This document shows, in pieces, positions 1 through 11,924 of a stretch of 64,000 nucleotides of DNA. Each line of letters starts with the position of its first letter. Position 1 is the stretch's first letter. The notes beneath the pieces were generated by a model that worked only from the letters and a program-made list of their open reading frames with translations, was not told the DNA's origin and searched no databases. This stretch comes from Duganella sp. CF517 (GTDB taxonomy: Bacteria > Pseudomonadota > Gammaproteobacteria > Burkholderiales > Burkholderiaceae_D): assembly GCF_900110275.1 (NCBI RefSeq), contig NZ_FODC01000001.1, positions 372,001 to 436,000 of the forward strand. Direction: 5' to 3'. A program made the translations under genes and the position numbers.

Positions 1-328
1 CGAAGACCACGCCGATCGCCGTGGCGGCATACCTTGCATTGCTGCGGGAGCTGCGGAATGCGAGGAAAGCGGCGACCGGATACACGGCTGCAGAGCGCAT
101 CGCGTGGCCGCTGAAACCGGCGAACTCCACCGCCTCAATGCCGACGCCCCAGCCCACGAACGCCATCTTGGTGATGACGACCAGCGCCATGCCGATGCCG
201 AACAACAGCGCCCACATCCATGAGAGCTTCCAGGACTTGCCGGCGAGCAGCCATACGCCGATCGCCACGCCTATCGGTCCCGTCACCGCCAAACTACCCG
301 CTACGCTTAAAGCATGCCACCACATCAT
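1..328 (-). CDS. PAP2-family membrane phosphatase, partial (3' end outside window)
   Basis: The leftward frame starts at an ATG at 328 (two ATGs in tandem) and runs off the left edge after about 109 codons. The visible part is strongly hydrophobic with at least three membrane segments and contains FSGHAMRSAA, which resembles the SGH motif of type 2 phosphatidic acid phosphatases. Family members dephosphorylate lipid phosphates such as undecaprenyl pyrophosphate or phosphatidic acid at the membrane. The last motif, with the second catalytic His, would lie outside the window, so activity cannot be judged. It is divergent from the LysE-type gene, with about 210 bp between them. Confidence 0.55.
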   Translation of the reverse strand, partial: MMWWHALSVAGSLAVTGPIGVAIGVWLLAGKSWKLSWMWALLFGIGMALVVITKMAFVGWGVGIEAVEFAGFSGHAMRSAAVYPVAAFLAFRSSRSNARYAATAIGVVF

Positions 329-538
329 CCAATCACCGCCTTTCAATTTTTGCACTGCACCATCATTAAAGCACACCGGACCGTATTTAACTGAACAATT
401 GCCGCGTACCAACATGATTGAGGCAAAGATAATGAGGCAAGGACCATGCCCGGGATGAAACACGGGGCCGTCAGCAGCATGCGGCGGCGCATGGCATACT
501 ATTGCCCATGCTCACTGTTGTTTGATCGGATACGCTTT

Positions 539-1177
539 ATGACACTCTCGACCTGGCTGCTGTTCCTCTCCGTTTCCCTGGCTGCGGCGTTCAGCCCCGG
601 CCCGGGCGTGCTGATGGCGATCTCCACCGCCGCCACGCAGGGCGCGCGGCGCGCCTTGTACAGCTCGCTGGGCAACGCGCTGGGCGTCTTCATAGTCGCC
701 ACCACCGCCGTCGCCGGCCTCGGCCTCGTGCTGAAGACCTCGGCGCTCGCTTTTGGGGCGGTCAAGGTGGCCGGCGCCGCCTATTTGATCTATCTTGGGG
801 TGAAGACCTGGCGCCAGGCGTCGCAGGCGCCAGCCCAGGCCGATGAATCGGCGCCGACGGCGCCGGTCGTCCAGGCCAGCCGCTGGAGCACCTTCCGCTC
901 CGGCCTGCTGGTGGCCGTCAGCAATCCCAAGGCGATCCTGTTCTTCACCGCCGTGTTCCCGCAGTTCATGCCGCCGGACCACATCGACCCGATGCGTTTC
1001 CTGCTGCTGACGTCGACCTTCACCGCTTGCAGCCTGCTGTCGCACTTTTTCTACGTGGTGTGCGCCTCGTGGATGAAGCGCCGGGTACGCCAGAGCGCGG
1101 CCCGCTCGCGCTTCACCAAGCGCACCACCGGCGCCTTGTTCATCGGCATGGGCGGCGCGCTGCTGACCGTGAAATAA
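539..1177 (+). CDS. LysE/RhtB-family amino acid exporter
   Basis: A 212-residue inner membrane protein beginning MTLSTWLLFL. An in-frame ATG lies 31 codons upstream, but the start at 539 gives the normal family N-terminus directly preceding the first membrane helix. The hallmark FSPGPGVLMAIS near residue 20 and the helix pattern, with a polar loop around residues 95-120, fit the LysE/RhtB/CadD translocators that export amino acids such as homoserine, threonine or lysine. The substrate cannot be read from the sequence. The gene stands alone and converges on the DUF1631 gene. Confidence 0.85.
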   Translation: MTLSTWLLFLSVSLAAAFSPGPGVLMAISTAATQGARRALYSSLGNALGVFIVATTAVAGLGLVLKTSALAFGAVKVAGAAYLIYLGVKTWRQASQAPAQADESAPTAPVVQASRWSTFRSGLLVAVSNPKAILFFTAVFPQFMPPDHIDPMRFLLLTSTFTACSLLSHFFYVVCASWMKRRVRQSAARSRFTKRTTGALFIGMGGALLTVK

Positions 1178-1193
1178 AAGGGCACGGGCCTTG

Positions 1194-1241
1194 GCCGAAG
1201 CTTTAGTCGAAGCGTTAGTCGTAGCCTTAGCCGAAGCCGAA
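1194..1241. repeat. Four tandem copies of a degenerate 12-bp repeat
   Basis: Between the convergent LysE-type and DUF1631 genes lie four consecutive 12-mers of the form GYCGWAGCNTTA (third position C or T in the second base), for example gccgaagcttta then gtcgaagcgtta. The last copies overlap the stop codon of the DUF1631 gene (complement of tta at 1227-1229) and its final codons. Such an array could vary in copy number by slippage and thus change the C-terminus of that protein. No function is evident. Confidence 0.7.
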
Positions 1242-3608
1242 ACCGGACGGCGGCCGCGCCGCAGCGGCCGCCCCATCGCTGGCGCCCCGCGCCAGCGCTT
1301 CGGACAAGGCGTGCGAGACGACGCCGTCGTTGCGCGCCACCTGGGCGGTGCGTTCCCGCAATTGCCGCGCCAAATGCTCGCCCGACATCGAAAAAGCCTC
1401 CTGCCGCGCCGCCGTGGAAAAGATGTACAGCGTGCGCAGCGGACTGATCCACGCCAGCTTGACCTTGCGCCATCCGCCGTCCGGCTGCGCGAACGCCAGC
1501 CACATGCCGCGCCGTAAACCCTCCACTTCGACGGCGGCTTGCTGCTCCGCCGCGACAAGCTCCGGGCGGCTCGCGCGCGCGTCGGCCTCGGCTTTGTCGG
1601 CCGCGTCGGCTTTCGCCTGCAGTTCGAGGCGCCGCTCGGCGGCCTGCTTCGCCACCTGCACCGATATTTCCAGCTGGCGTTCCGGCGACAAGTCCAGCGG
1701 CGCGCGCACGATCGAGGCGTGGCACTCGGCCAGCTCGGCGAAAAATTGCAGGCGCTCGGCGTCCTGCCACTTGATCACGTCGAGCCACTGGTTCAACGTC
1801 GCCAGCATGCCCGGCAACTTGGCGATCAGCAGCTTGCGGTCATCGGCGTTCAGCTTGGGGCGCACGCTCCAGATCAGTTCGTCCATGGCCCTGGTGGCGT
1901 TGTTGACGGCGCCCGGCTTGCCGTCTTCGACGCTATAGGCGACCGTCAGCACGGAGACCCAACGTTTCTCCAGGAAGGCTTCCACCACGGCAATGACCTC
2001 GCCCGTGCCGATGCGCAAGGCCACGACGTTTTTCGCCAGCTTGGCCGATTCCGCCATCTTTTCCTGCTTGAGCGCGGCGGCGATCGGCTCGGCGATGGCT
2101 GCGGCGGCGGCGCGCTCCTCGTCCTGGATCGATGCTTCCAGATCGTTGACGGCGTGCGCGAACACCGACAGCTCCTGGTCGACATCGCGGCCGACGCGGT
2201 CGACGCTGCGTTGCATCGCCTTGAACAGCGGATCTTCCGGCCCCTTGCGCTGCTCCCATCCCATGCGCGACAGCAGATCGATCATGCGGCGCGCCGGGTG
2301 CTCCTCCTGGAAGAAGAAATTCTTGTCGGCCAGCGCAGCCTTGAGCACGGGAATTTGCAGGAAACGGATCAGGTCGCGTATTTCCTGCGAGATGTTCTGG
2401 TCGCGGAAGACCGTGTCGAAGATCGCCGTTAGCAGATCGATGGTGCTTTCGTCGGCCCGGGTCAGGCTGCCCTGCGGCAGGCTTTGCTTGATGTTGGGCA
2501 GATAGAACACGTTGGCCGGGGTGGCCGCGGCGTCGCCTGGCGCCGGTTCGCCATCGGCGCCCCCCGCGCCGGCCACGCCCGCCCGCGTGGTGGCCTGCAA
2601 TTGCGCCAGATGGGCGAACAGCGGCCGCCTGACGCCGGTCGCTGACCGCCGCAGCGCTTGCTCATCACCGACGCGCCGCGACTGCAGGCCCGGCGCCGCG
2701 CCTTGCACCCGTCCGGAATCCGCGTACAGCGCCGACGGCGGCAGATCGGGAATACGCAGATCGATACCGCCGGCCCCGTGCAGCAAGCCGCCGGCGATGT
2801 CATCGACGAGCTCGCCAGCTGCCGAACCGGCCACGTCGCTGGAGGCGAAAAATTGCCGCAGTTGCTGGGCCAGCGCGGCCTGGCTGTCGCGCGCGCGCTC
2901 GCCCGCCGCGCCAGGCGCCGCGTCGGCCTTGCGCCCCCGGTAGCCATCCACCGAGCCCGGCAGCACGCCCTTGCTCTGCAACGCCAGGTTGAGCGCCTCG
3001 AACATGGGACCCAGCTCGATGAACATGCCCGGTTTGATCAGTGGTTGCAACAACGGCGCCGATTCCGGCTCGGGATCGAACGCCAGCCAGGCGCGCTGCA
3101 ACGCCATCAGGAACACCTCCGGACGAAACGGGTTCTGGCTCACGCGCAAGATATCGCGGTCCAACAGAAACGCCAGCCGCACATTGAGCGTCTGCAATGC
3201 GTCCGAGTACAGCGATTCGAACGGCTTGCTGACGCCGCCGAGCGCCACCCGGGTATCCATTTCCTCGAACGGCACCAGCGCCATCGGCAGGCCGCCGCCG
3301 AGCTTGGCGTTCACCGCGGGCGCCAGTTCGGCGATCTCGTGGCGCAGCACTTTTTCCAGGCACTCCGTCGCCAGATGCAAAAATGCGAAGTGGCGGTTGC
3401 GCAGCATATTTCCGGCCCGCAGGCGCTGCTGGATGGCGCGCGTATCGCCGTCGGTGGCGTCGATCAGGGCGCCGGCCAATTTGGTGGCCAGCTCCAGATA
3501 TTGATCGCCCGCGTGTTTGACGGCAATCGCGATCAAGTCCTCCAGCACGCCATGCCGCGGCGACACCGTCTTCTTTGGCGCCGCAGGAATTGTCGAAGTG
3601 TCAGCCAT
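1227..3608 (-). CDS. DUF1631 family protein
   Basis: A 793-residue cytoplasmic protein. The frame is open to 3809, but the ATG at 3608 (MADTSTIPAAPKK) fits known family N-termini; the upstream part is basic and unlike a protein. It resembles the DUF1631 proteins of beta- and gammaproteobacteria, which are about 700-800 residues, mostly helical and of unknown function. Visible traits are an Asp/Leu-rich N-terminal half, a low-complexity linker around residues 215-360 rich in Ala, Gly and Arg, and a helical C-terminal half with acidic coiled-coil-like stretches. The C-terminus is Ala/Gly-rich and ends GFGFG, partly encoded by the 12-bp repeat array. Confidence 0.75.
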   Translation of the reverse strand: MADTSTIPAAPKKTVSPRHGVLEDLIAIAVKHAGDQYLELATKLAGALIDATDGDTRAIQQRLRAGNMLRNRHFAFLHLATECLEKVLRHEIAELAPAVNAKLGGGLPMALVPFEEMDTRVALGGVSKPFESLYSDALQTLNVRLAFLLDRDILRVSQNPFRPEVFLMALQRAWLAFDPEPESAPLLQPLIKPGMFIELGPMFEALNLALQSKGVLPGSVDGYRGRKADAAPGAAGERARDSQAALAQQLRQFFASSDVAGSAAGELVDDIAGGLLHGAGGIDLRIPDLPPSALYADSGRVQGAAPGLQSRRVGDEQALRRSATGVRRPLFAHLAQLQATTRAGVAGAGGADGEPAPGDAAATPANVFYLPNIKQSLPQGSLTRADESTIDLLTAIFDTVFRDQNISQEIRDLIRFLQIPVLKAALADKNFFFQEEHPARRMIDLLSRMGWEQRKGPEDPLFKAMQRSVDRVGRDVDQELSVFAHAVNDLEASIQDEERAAAAAIAEPIAAALKQEKMAESAKLAKNVVALRIGTGEVIAVVEAFLEKRWVSVLTVAYSVEDGKPGAVNNATRAMDELIWSVRPKLNADDRKLLIAKLPGMLATLNQWLDVIKWQDAERLQFFAELAECHASIVRAPLDLSPERQLEISVQVAKQAAERRLELQAKADAADKAEADARASRPELVAAEQQAAVEVEGLRRGMWLAFAQPDGGWRKVKLAWISPLRTLYIFSTAARQEAFSMSGEHLARQLRERTAQVARNDGVVSHALSEALARGASDGAAAAARPPSGFGFG

Positions 3609-3833
3609 GGTGTGGGCGCGCCCGCTTATCGATCCGTAGATCTCATTCTTGCACAGTATTTCCACATGGCAATATCTACTTTGAAAGAATCCGTGACTTT
3701 TTTTGCCGGTCCGCGCACTTTCCCGGTTCCAACATCGGCTTTGACGGGGCGCAATGAACAAGCTTGGACTTTGCTTAACATCATTAACTGGTCCGTTTGT
3801 CGCCTTCATTGATCGCCCTTACCAAGGATACCC

Positions 3834-5720
3834 ATGAAATTCCTGCATAGCCTGGAAACCTCCAGCAAACTGCTGCTCGCCTTCACCACCGTGCTGATGC
3901 TGACCGTGCTGCTCGGCGTCAACTCACTGGGGCGCATGGGCGACATCAACAACGCATCGACGCAATTGTCGGGCAGTTGGCTGCCGCAGACCATTGCCGT
4001 GTTGTCACTCAAAAACGATCTGCAGGAATTGCGCAAGCTCGAGCACGTTGTCATCAGCGACAAGGCCAGCATCGACGGTTCCGAGCAAAAACTAAGTCTC
4101 GCACTATCGGCGTTCCGTGACAATGCCGACAGGCTCAACAGGACGGTCAACCAGGCAAACATCAAGGCCGAGGCGACCGAATTACAACGCATCGCCGTCG
4201 CCTACCTGGCCGAACACGGCAAAATGATGACGCTGGCCAACGAAGGCAAGAAGGACGAGGCGGTCGCCGTGCTCACGGGCTCGTCGCAACCGGCGCTGGA
4301 CGCGGTCAACGCCCAGCTCGACAAATTATTGGCCAGTAACATGTCCGGGAGCCAGCAAGCGGCGCGCGGCGCCGACCATGTGTACACGCTGGCGCGCGTG
4401 ACCACCCTGGCCACGCTCGGCGCGGCGATCGGCGTCGGCGTGCTGCTGGCGCTGTGGCTGGCGCGCTCGATCTCGGCGCCGTTGCAGCAGGTGATGCGGG
4501 TGGCGCAGCGCATCGCCGATGGCGACCTGAGCACCCACATCGACGCGGGATCGAGCAACGAAACGGGCAAGCTGCTGCGCGCGATGCAACACATGAACGA
4601 CAGCCTGATGACGATGATCGCCCAGGTGCAAAGCGGCGCGCGGGCGATCGGCGAGGCGTCGGCCGAAATCGCCGAGGGCAACCAGGACCTGTCGAGCCGC
4701 ACCGAGCAACAGGCCGCGTCGCTTGAGGAAACCGCGTCGTCGATGGAGCAGCTGACGGCCACGGTCAAGCAAAACGCCGAGCACGCGGTGCAGGCCAACA
4801 AGCTGGCCGTGTCGGCGTCGGCGGTCGCGGTGCGCGGCGGCAACGATGTCGAGCAGGTGGTCGGCACGATGGCCTCAATCAACGACAGTTCGAAGAAAAT
4901 CGCCGAAATCATCGGCGTCATCGACGGCATCGCCTTCCAGACCAATATCCTGGCCCTGAACGCGGCGGTCGAAGCGGCGCGTGCCGGCGAGCAGGGCCGT
5001 GGCTTCGCCGTGGTCGCCTCCGAAGTGCGCAACCTGGCCCAGCGCAGCGCGGCGGCCGCCAAAGAGATCAAAAGCCTGATCGACGACTCGGTCGACAAGG
5101 TCGTGCGCGGCACCCAGTTGGCCGACCAGGCGCGCCTGACGATGGACGAGGTGGTGGGCAGCGTCCAGCGGGTAACCGGGCTGATCGGAGAAATCGCCGA
5201 CGCCAGCGCCGAGCAGACCGCCGGCCTGGAGCAGGTCAATCAGGCGATCGCGGCGATGGACCAGGTGACCCAGCAAAACGCCGCGCTGGTCGAGCAGGCT
5301 GCTGCGGCCGCGTCGTCGATGCGCGATGAAACCGGCAAGCTGAACGAGGCGATCGGCGCCTTCGCCGTGCACGACGGCGCGTCCCGGCGCGCCGCGGCGC
5401 CGTCGCCGTTCGGCGCCGCCGACCCGTTGAATACCGCTGGCACGGCCGGCATGACGGGCGCGGCGCAGGTGGTGGACGGCGAGGCTGCGGCGTATGCCCC
5501 CGCCATGCTGCGCAGCGGGCGGCTCAAGGCGGCGCTGCCGCCGCCGCACCAGCGCAAGGCCGCGCCACGCCGACCCGCCGGCAATACCGGCCCGGCCGAC
5601 AGCGCCAAGCCGGACGCCGGCGCGCGCGCCAAAGTCCGCCCGAGCGGGCGCGCGTCCAGCAGCGGCTTGGGAAAAGCCTCCGGCAAGCTCGGCAGTGAAG
5701 TGGAATGGGAAGAGTTTTAA
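3834..5720 (+). CDS. Methyl-accepting chemotaxis protein with 4HB sensor and C-terminal CheR-binding-like tail
   Basis: A 628-residue transmembrane chemoreceptor. Membrane segments lie at about residues 13-30 and 189-210, enclosing a periplasmic four-helix-bundle sensor; a HAMP domain follows at 211-263 and the signalling coiled coil at about 270-500. The hairpin tip is canonical, with [19 protein letters not shown] and [20 protein letters not shown], which bind CheA and CheW in the family. A Pro/Ala/Arg-rich linker of about 100 residues ends in EVEWEEF, similar to the xWxxF pentapeptide that tethers CheR and CheB in enteric receptors. The ligand is unknown. It has its own upstream region and no chemotaxis genes beside it. 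Confidence 0.93.
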   Translation: MKFLHSLETSSKLLLAFTTVLMLTVLLGVNSLGRMGDINNASTQLSGSWLPQTIAVLSLKNDLQELRKLEHVVISDKASIDGSEQKLSLALSAFRDNADRLNRTVNQANIKAEATELQRIAVAYLAEHGKMMTLANEGKKDEAVAVLTGSSQPALDAVNAQLDKLLASNMSGSQQAARGADHVYTLARVTTLATLGAAIGVGVLLALWLARSISAPLQQVMRVAQRIADGDLSTHIDAGSSNETGKLLRAMQHMNDSLMTMIAQVQSGARAIGEASAEIAEGNQDLSSRTEQQAASLEETASSMEQLTATVKQNAEHAVQANKLAVSASAVAVRGGNDVEQVVGTMASINDSSKKIAEIIGVIDGIAFQTNILALNAAVEAARAGEQGRGFAVVASEVRNLAQRSAAAAKEIKSLIDDSVDKVVRGTQLADQARLTMDEVVGSVQRVTGLIGEIADASAEQTAGLEQVNQAIAAMDQVTQQNAALVEQAAAAASSMRDETGKLNEAIGAFAVHDGASRRAAAPSPFGAADPLNTAGTAGMTGAAQVVDGEAAAYAPAMLRSGRLKAALPPPHQRKAAPRRPAGNTGPADSAKPDAGARAKVRPSGRASSSGLGKASGKLGSEVEWEEF

Positions 5721-5891
5721 CGACGAGTGCGAGGCATGTTCCTACATCCCCCCAAGACGCATTCCGATAGCAAGTGCCTGAGCGAAAACGCATCATTGCT
5801 CTACCAAAAACGCGCACGGTGCCAGCCGGTTTTCGACGAGCACGGCGCGCTGATGGCGAGTACGTTCTTTCACTTTCACAAAGGAATTAAA

Positions 5892-6086
5892 ATGAACTCG
5901 AATCAAAAAGGCGGCAGCAGCAAGCAGGGCTCCAACCAAGGCAGCAGCAAGCAATCGGGCGACCAGGGTTCTTCCAGCGGCTCGCGTTCCGGCACCCAGG
6001 GCGGCACCCATGAGCAACATGTGGAAGCCGGCCGGCAAAGCCACAAAAATGACGGCAACAAGCAGACGGGCAACAAAAACCGCTAA
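5892..6086 (+). CDS. Small hydrophilic KGG/stress-type protein
   Basis: A 64-residue protein beginning MNSNQKGGSSKQ, preceded by a good ribosome-binding site (aaggaatt). It consists almost wholly of Ser, Gly, Gln, Lys, Asn and His and contains the KGG pattern found in small general-stress proteins. It is probably disordered, and no catalytic function is expected. The frame is open upstream to 5727, but that part has ordinary composition and no ribosome-binding site. An inverted repeat overlaps the stop codon. The assignment rests on composition only. Confidence 0.6.
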   Translation: MNSNQKGGSSKQGSNQGSSKQSGDQGSSSGSRSGTQGGTHEQHVEAGRQSHKNDGNKQTGNKNR

Positions 6087-6109
6087 TCAGGCTGCACCAT
6101 AATTAGCGG
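6081..6109 (+). terminator. Hairpin at the end of the small hydrophilic protein gene
   Basis: Perfect 8-bp arms ccgctaat and attagcgg flank a 13-nt loop and include the stop codon at 6084-6086. No T-run follows, so this is at best a Rho-dependent end or an mRNA-stabilising hairpin. A second GC-rich inverted repeat (ggcgcc, 5-nt loop, ggcgcc) follows at about 6118-6134. Confidence 0.4.
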
Positions 6110-6184
6110 CATCGGCGGCGCCTCCCTGGCGCCGCTCCATTTCCAGCTTGCAATTCGCGCTCGGGATACGGCCCGCGTCCGCGA

Positions 6185-6745
6185 TCAAATATTCGCCACC
6201 CGCTGTCCGCGCGGCGGCACGAAATCCTTGACCGCGTTGACCATCCCAACCGCCACACCCTCGGCCGCCGTCAGGTGCAGGTCGGAATACGCGTGCGTAC
6301 GCCAGTGCTCCTCGGTCAGCTGCACGTGTTCGCGCAGGATCTGCTCGGTGCGGGCGTCGTCGGCCTGCAAGCCTTCGACGATGATGCGCAGCGCGTCCGG
6401 CCGGGCGCCGTGCGGCGCGCTGGCGTGCGACTTGTGCACCATGAAACGGGCCGTATCGCTGGCATAACGTTCCTTGCCGGACAGGAACAGGATCACCGCG
6501 ATCGACGCCACGGCGCCGGCGTTGTAGGTGACGATCTTGATCGGCAGCTTGCTCAGGTAGTTGTACAGGCAGATGCCGTCGCTGACATAGCCGCCGTTGG
6601 ACTGGATCAGGATGTGGGCGGTGGTGATGCGGTCCTCCGTCATATCGGCAACGGCGTCGAAGACTCGGCGCACCATGTCACTGTTGACATCGCCTGACAG
6701 CGTGAACCACGCGTGGCCCTCGTAGGAATTTGTATCTTGGCTCAT
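6185..6745 (-). CDS. ClpP-like serine protease / ATP-dependent Clp protease proteolytic subunit family
   Basis: A 186-residue cytoplasmic protein of the ClpP/crotonase fold. The oxyanion strand and nucleophile region read NAGAVASIAVILF, placing the probable catalytic Ser at residue 81, and the His lies in FMVHKSH near residue 104. The strand HILIQSNGGYVSDG matches the family IxSPGG region, but with QSNGG. Motifs differ from housekeeping ClpP (AASMGA and MIHQP), no N-terminal propeptide is seen, and neither clpX nor clpA is nearby. It is therefore an orphan ClpP-like protein, similar to those called SDH_sah or ClpP homologues. Substrates and any unfoldase partner are unknown. Confidence 0.8.
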   Translation of the reverse strand: MSQDTNSYEGHAWFTLSGDVNSDMVRRVFDAVADMTEDRITTAHILIQSNGGYVSDGICLYNYLSKLPIKIVTYNAGAVASIAVILFLSGKERYASDTARFMVHKSHASAPHGARPDALRIIVEGLQADDARTEQILREHVQLTEEHWRTHAYSDLHLTAAEGVAVGMVNAVKDFVPPRGQRVANI

Positions 6746-6863
6746 GGGTGGGCTCTCGAATAAGTGTGATTTATTCTAGCAAATAGTTGTTTATACGGCG
6801 TTTTAATTGTCTTCCATTCGTGCGCGCCCCCGTCCACCGGGCCCTTCCGCCTTGCCCGCAAGA

Positions 6864-6892
6864 TTGACATTCAGGCCCTTCTGACATATATT
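6864..6892 (+). promoter_or_regulatory. Sigma-70 promoter of the glycine cleavage operon
   Basis: A perfect -35 box TTGACA at 6864-6869, a 17-bp spacer and the -10 box TATATT at 6887-6892. Transcription would begin near 6899, only one or two bases before the first base of riboswitch stem P1. Confidence 0.88.
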
Positions 6893-6900
6893 CCCGAGTC

Positions 6901-7154
6901 TTGATCGGGAGAGGGTTGCGGGCGGATACGCCAACGCGGCCGCCGAAGGGGCACTACCCAAAAACTCTCAGGCAAAAGGACCGATCAAGGGACCAACGCG
7001 GCCGCTGTTTGATAGGTTCTATCAAGGCGGGATGCCAACTGGTCCAACTCTGGAGAGCGGTCGCGGCATACGCCGGCGGCCCACCGAAGGGGCGCACGGG
7101 AATCGAGTCCGGCCGCACGACTCGCCCGTAATCTCTCAGGTACCAAGGACAGAG
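6901..7154 (+). promoter_or_regulatory. Tandem glycine riboswitch (two aptamers) upstream of gcvT
   Basis: Aptamer 1 spans 6901-6988 with an 8-bp P1 (ttgatcgg pairing with ccgatcaa) and the conserved cores gccgaaggggca and ctctcaggcaaaaggacc. Aptamer 2 spans 7048-7154 with P1 ctctg/cagag and the cores ccgaaggggcg and ctctcaggtaccaaggac. These are the class-defining glycine-binding motifs, which in this family usually switch gcv expression on when glycine is high. The 59-nt linker at 6989-7047 is long and folds on its own: ggacca (6990-6995) pairs with tggtcc (7040-7045) around a 7-bp hairpin ttgatag/ctatcaa. The gcvT start lies 84 nt beyond aptamer 2; no terminator is obvious there, so translational control is likely. 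The rest of 6746-6863 holds only the divergent upstream region. Confidence 0.95.
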
Positions 7155-7237
7155 GGGTCTGCGATCATTGTGGAAACAGCTTTTTAGCCGTTCCTTGTAT
7201 GTTCTGTTAACCCCTTTTCGATATGGACCGAGGAATT

Positions 7238-8365
7238 ATGACGCTCAAAGCCACCCCACTCAATAACGCACACCGCGCCGCCGGCGCCAAGATGGTCGAT
7301 TTCGGCGGTTGGGACATGCCCGTCAACTACGGATCGCAGATCGAAGAACACAACGCCGTGCGCACCGACGTCGGCATGTTCGACGTCGCCCACATGTGCG
7401 TGGTCGACATCAAGGGCGCCAACGTGCGCGCCTTCCTGCGCGGCCTGCTGGCCAACAACGTCGACAAGCTGCAGGTGTCGGGCAAGGCGCTGTACTCGTG
7501 CATGCTCAACCCGCAGGGCTTCGTCATCGACGACTTGATCGTCTACTTCATCGACGAGAGCTGGTTCCGCCTGGTCGTCAACGCCGGCACCGCCGAAAAA
7601 GACGTGGCGTGGATGCAGGCGCAGAACACCGCCACCAACAGCGGCGTGACGATCACCCAGCGCCGCGACGGCGATGTCTCCAGCGCCATGGCGCTGATCG
7701 CCGTGCAAGGCCCGAACGCCCGCGCCAAGGTGTGGGAAGTGATCCCCGAATCGAAGGCCGGCACCGCCGACATGAAACCGTTCAACGTCGCCTTCGCGCA
7801 CAGCGCCGCCTTCGGCGAGGCGATGATCGCCCGCACCGGCTACACCGGCGAGGACGGCTTCGAAATCGGCGTCGCCGCCGGCCAGGCCGAGAAGCTGTGG
7901 AACGCGCTGGCCGCCGCCGGCGTCAGGCCTGCCGGCCTGGGCGCGCGCGACACGCTGCGCCTCGAAGCCGGCATGAACCTGTACGGCCAGGACATGGACG
8001 AAACCGTCAACCCGCTCGACGCCGGCCTGGCCTGGACCATCGACCTGGTGTCCGAGCGTGACTTCATCGGCAAGGCGGCGCTGCGGGCGATGGGCCAGAA
8101 CGCCCAGTTCGTCGGCTTGATCCTGCGCGAAAAAGGCGGCGTCCTGCGCGCCCACCAGAAAGTCATCGTGGCCGGCACCGACGCCGTCGGCGAGATCACC
8201 AGCGGCACCTTCAGCCCGACCATGCAGCAGGCGATCGCATTGGCGCGCGTGCCCAACGGCGTGGCCGTCGGCGACACCGTGCACGTCGAGATCCGCGACA
8301 AGAAGCTGGCCGCGTCGGTGGTCAAGCTGCCGTTCGTGCGCAACGGTAAAATCCTCGCTGTTTAA
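7238..8365 (+). CDS. gcvT: Glycine cleavage system T protein (aminomethyltransferase)
   Basis: A 375-residue cytoplasmic enzyme that takes the aminomethyl group from lipoylated GcvH, releases ammonia and forms 5,10-methylene-tetrahydrofolate. The start at 7238 has a fitting ribosome-binding site (gagg) and gives the normal N-terminus [20 protein letters not shown]. Family motifs include [26 protein letters not shown] and the folate-binding C-terminal region with [20 protein letters not shown]. Its length fits the family (about 365). It is the first gene of gcvTHP and directly follows the riboswitch. Confidence 0.97.
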   Translation: MTLKATPLNNAHRAAGAKMVDFGGWDMPVNYGSQIEEHNAVRTDVGMFDVAHMCVVDIKGANVRAFLRGLLANNVDKLQVSGKALYSCMLNPQGFVIDDLIVYFIDESWFRLVVNAGTAEKDVAWMQAQNTATNSGVTITQRRDGDVSSAMALIAVQGPNARAKVWEVIPESKAGTADMKPFNVAFAHSAAFGEAMIARTGYTGEDGFEIGVAAGQAEKLWNALAAAGVRPAGLGARDTLRLEAGMNLYGQDMDETVNPLDAGLAWTIDLVSERDFIGKAALRAMGQNAQFVGLILREKGGVLRAHQKVIVAGTDAVGEITSGTFSPTMQQAIALARVPNGVAVGDTVHVEIRDKKLAASVVKLPFVRNGKILAV

Positions 8366-8416
8366 ATTGATTTAGTATCGTAGTTCGAACCCGCCCCCTA
8401 CCCTCTGGAGCCTTAC

Positions 8417-8797
8417 ATGAATATTCCTGCAGACCTGAAGTACACCGAATCCCACGAATGGGTACGCGCGGAGTCTGACGGCACCGTCACCGTCGGCATC
8501 ACCGAGTACGCGCAGGACGCGCTGGGCGACATCGTCTTCGTCGAACTGCCGAAGGTCGGCAAGAGCTACACCGCCGGCGACGACGCCGCCGTGGTCGAAT
8601 CGGTCAAGGCCGCCAGCGACATCTACGCGCCGGTGTCGGGCGAAGTCATCGCCGTCAATGAAGACGTGGCCAGCGCCCCGGAATCGATCAACACCGACGC
8701 CTACGCCGCCTGGCTGTTCAAGATCAAACCGGCCGACGCCGGCGCGATCGACGGCCTGCTCGACGCCGCCGCTTACGGCAAGACCACCGAAGCGTAA
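8417..8797 (+). CDS. gcvH: Glycine cleavage system H protein
   Basis: A 126-residue lipoyl carrier that shuttles the methylamine intermediate between GcvP, GcvT and dihydrolipoamide dehydrogenase. The lipoylation site is Lys64 in [12 protein letters not shown]. The family signature [18 protein letters not shown] and full length are present. It lies 51 bp after gcvT and 116 bp before gcvP on the same strand, so one riboswitch-controlled operon is likely. Confidence 0.98.
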   Translation: MNIPADLKYTESHEWVRAESDGTVTVGITEYAQDALGDIVFVELPKVGKSYTAGDDAAVVESVKAASDIYAPVSGEVIAVNEDVASAPESINTDAYAAWLFKIKPADAGAIDGLLDAAAYGKTTEA

Positions 8798-8913
8798 CCA
8801 CGGTTCGACCCGGGCCGGCGCCGGCCCGGCGCCAGTTTGCCTGCCCGCCCGTTTCGCCTCCCTTGCCCGCGCGCCGCGCCGGCACTTCGCATCTCTTTTG
8901 GCCCTGACAAATC

Positions 8914-11808
<2,895 letters not shown>

Positions 11809-11843
11809 ACGGCGGCAAGGCGCGGCACGCCGCGCCCCTCCCC

Positions 11844-11883
11844 AAAAAAAGCAGGCAAGCCTCACGGTTACGCCTGCTTTTTT
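11844..11883 (+). terminator. Rho-independent terminator after gcvP
   Basis: Arms aagcaggc and gcctgctt flank a loop, followed by six T. A run of A precedes the stem, so it could also act on the other strand. Confidence 0.85.
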
Positions 11884-11924
11884 CATTGTAAGATAGATAT
11901 TCTTTGTCTCCGGGGAGCTGAACC

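Noticed and set aside
6901..7131. A 76-codon open frame inside the riboswitch
   Set aside because: The sequence is fully explained by conserved aptamer structure; no ribosome-binding site precedes the frame.
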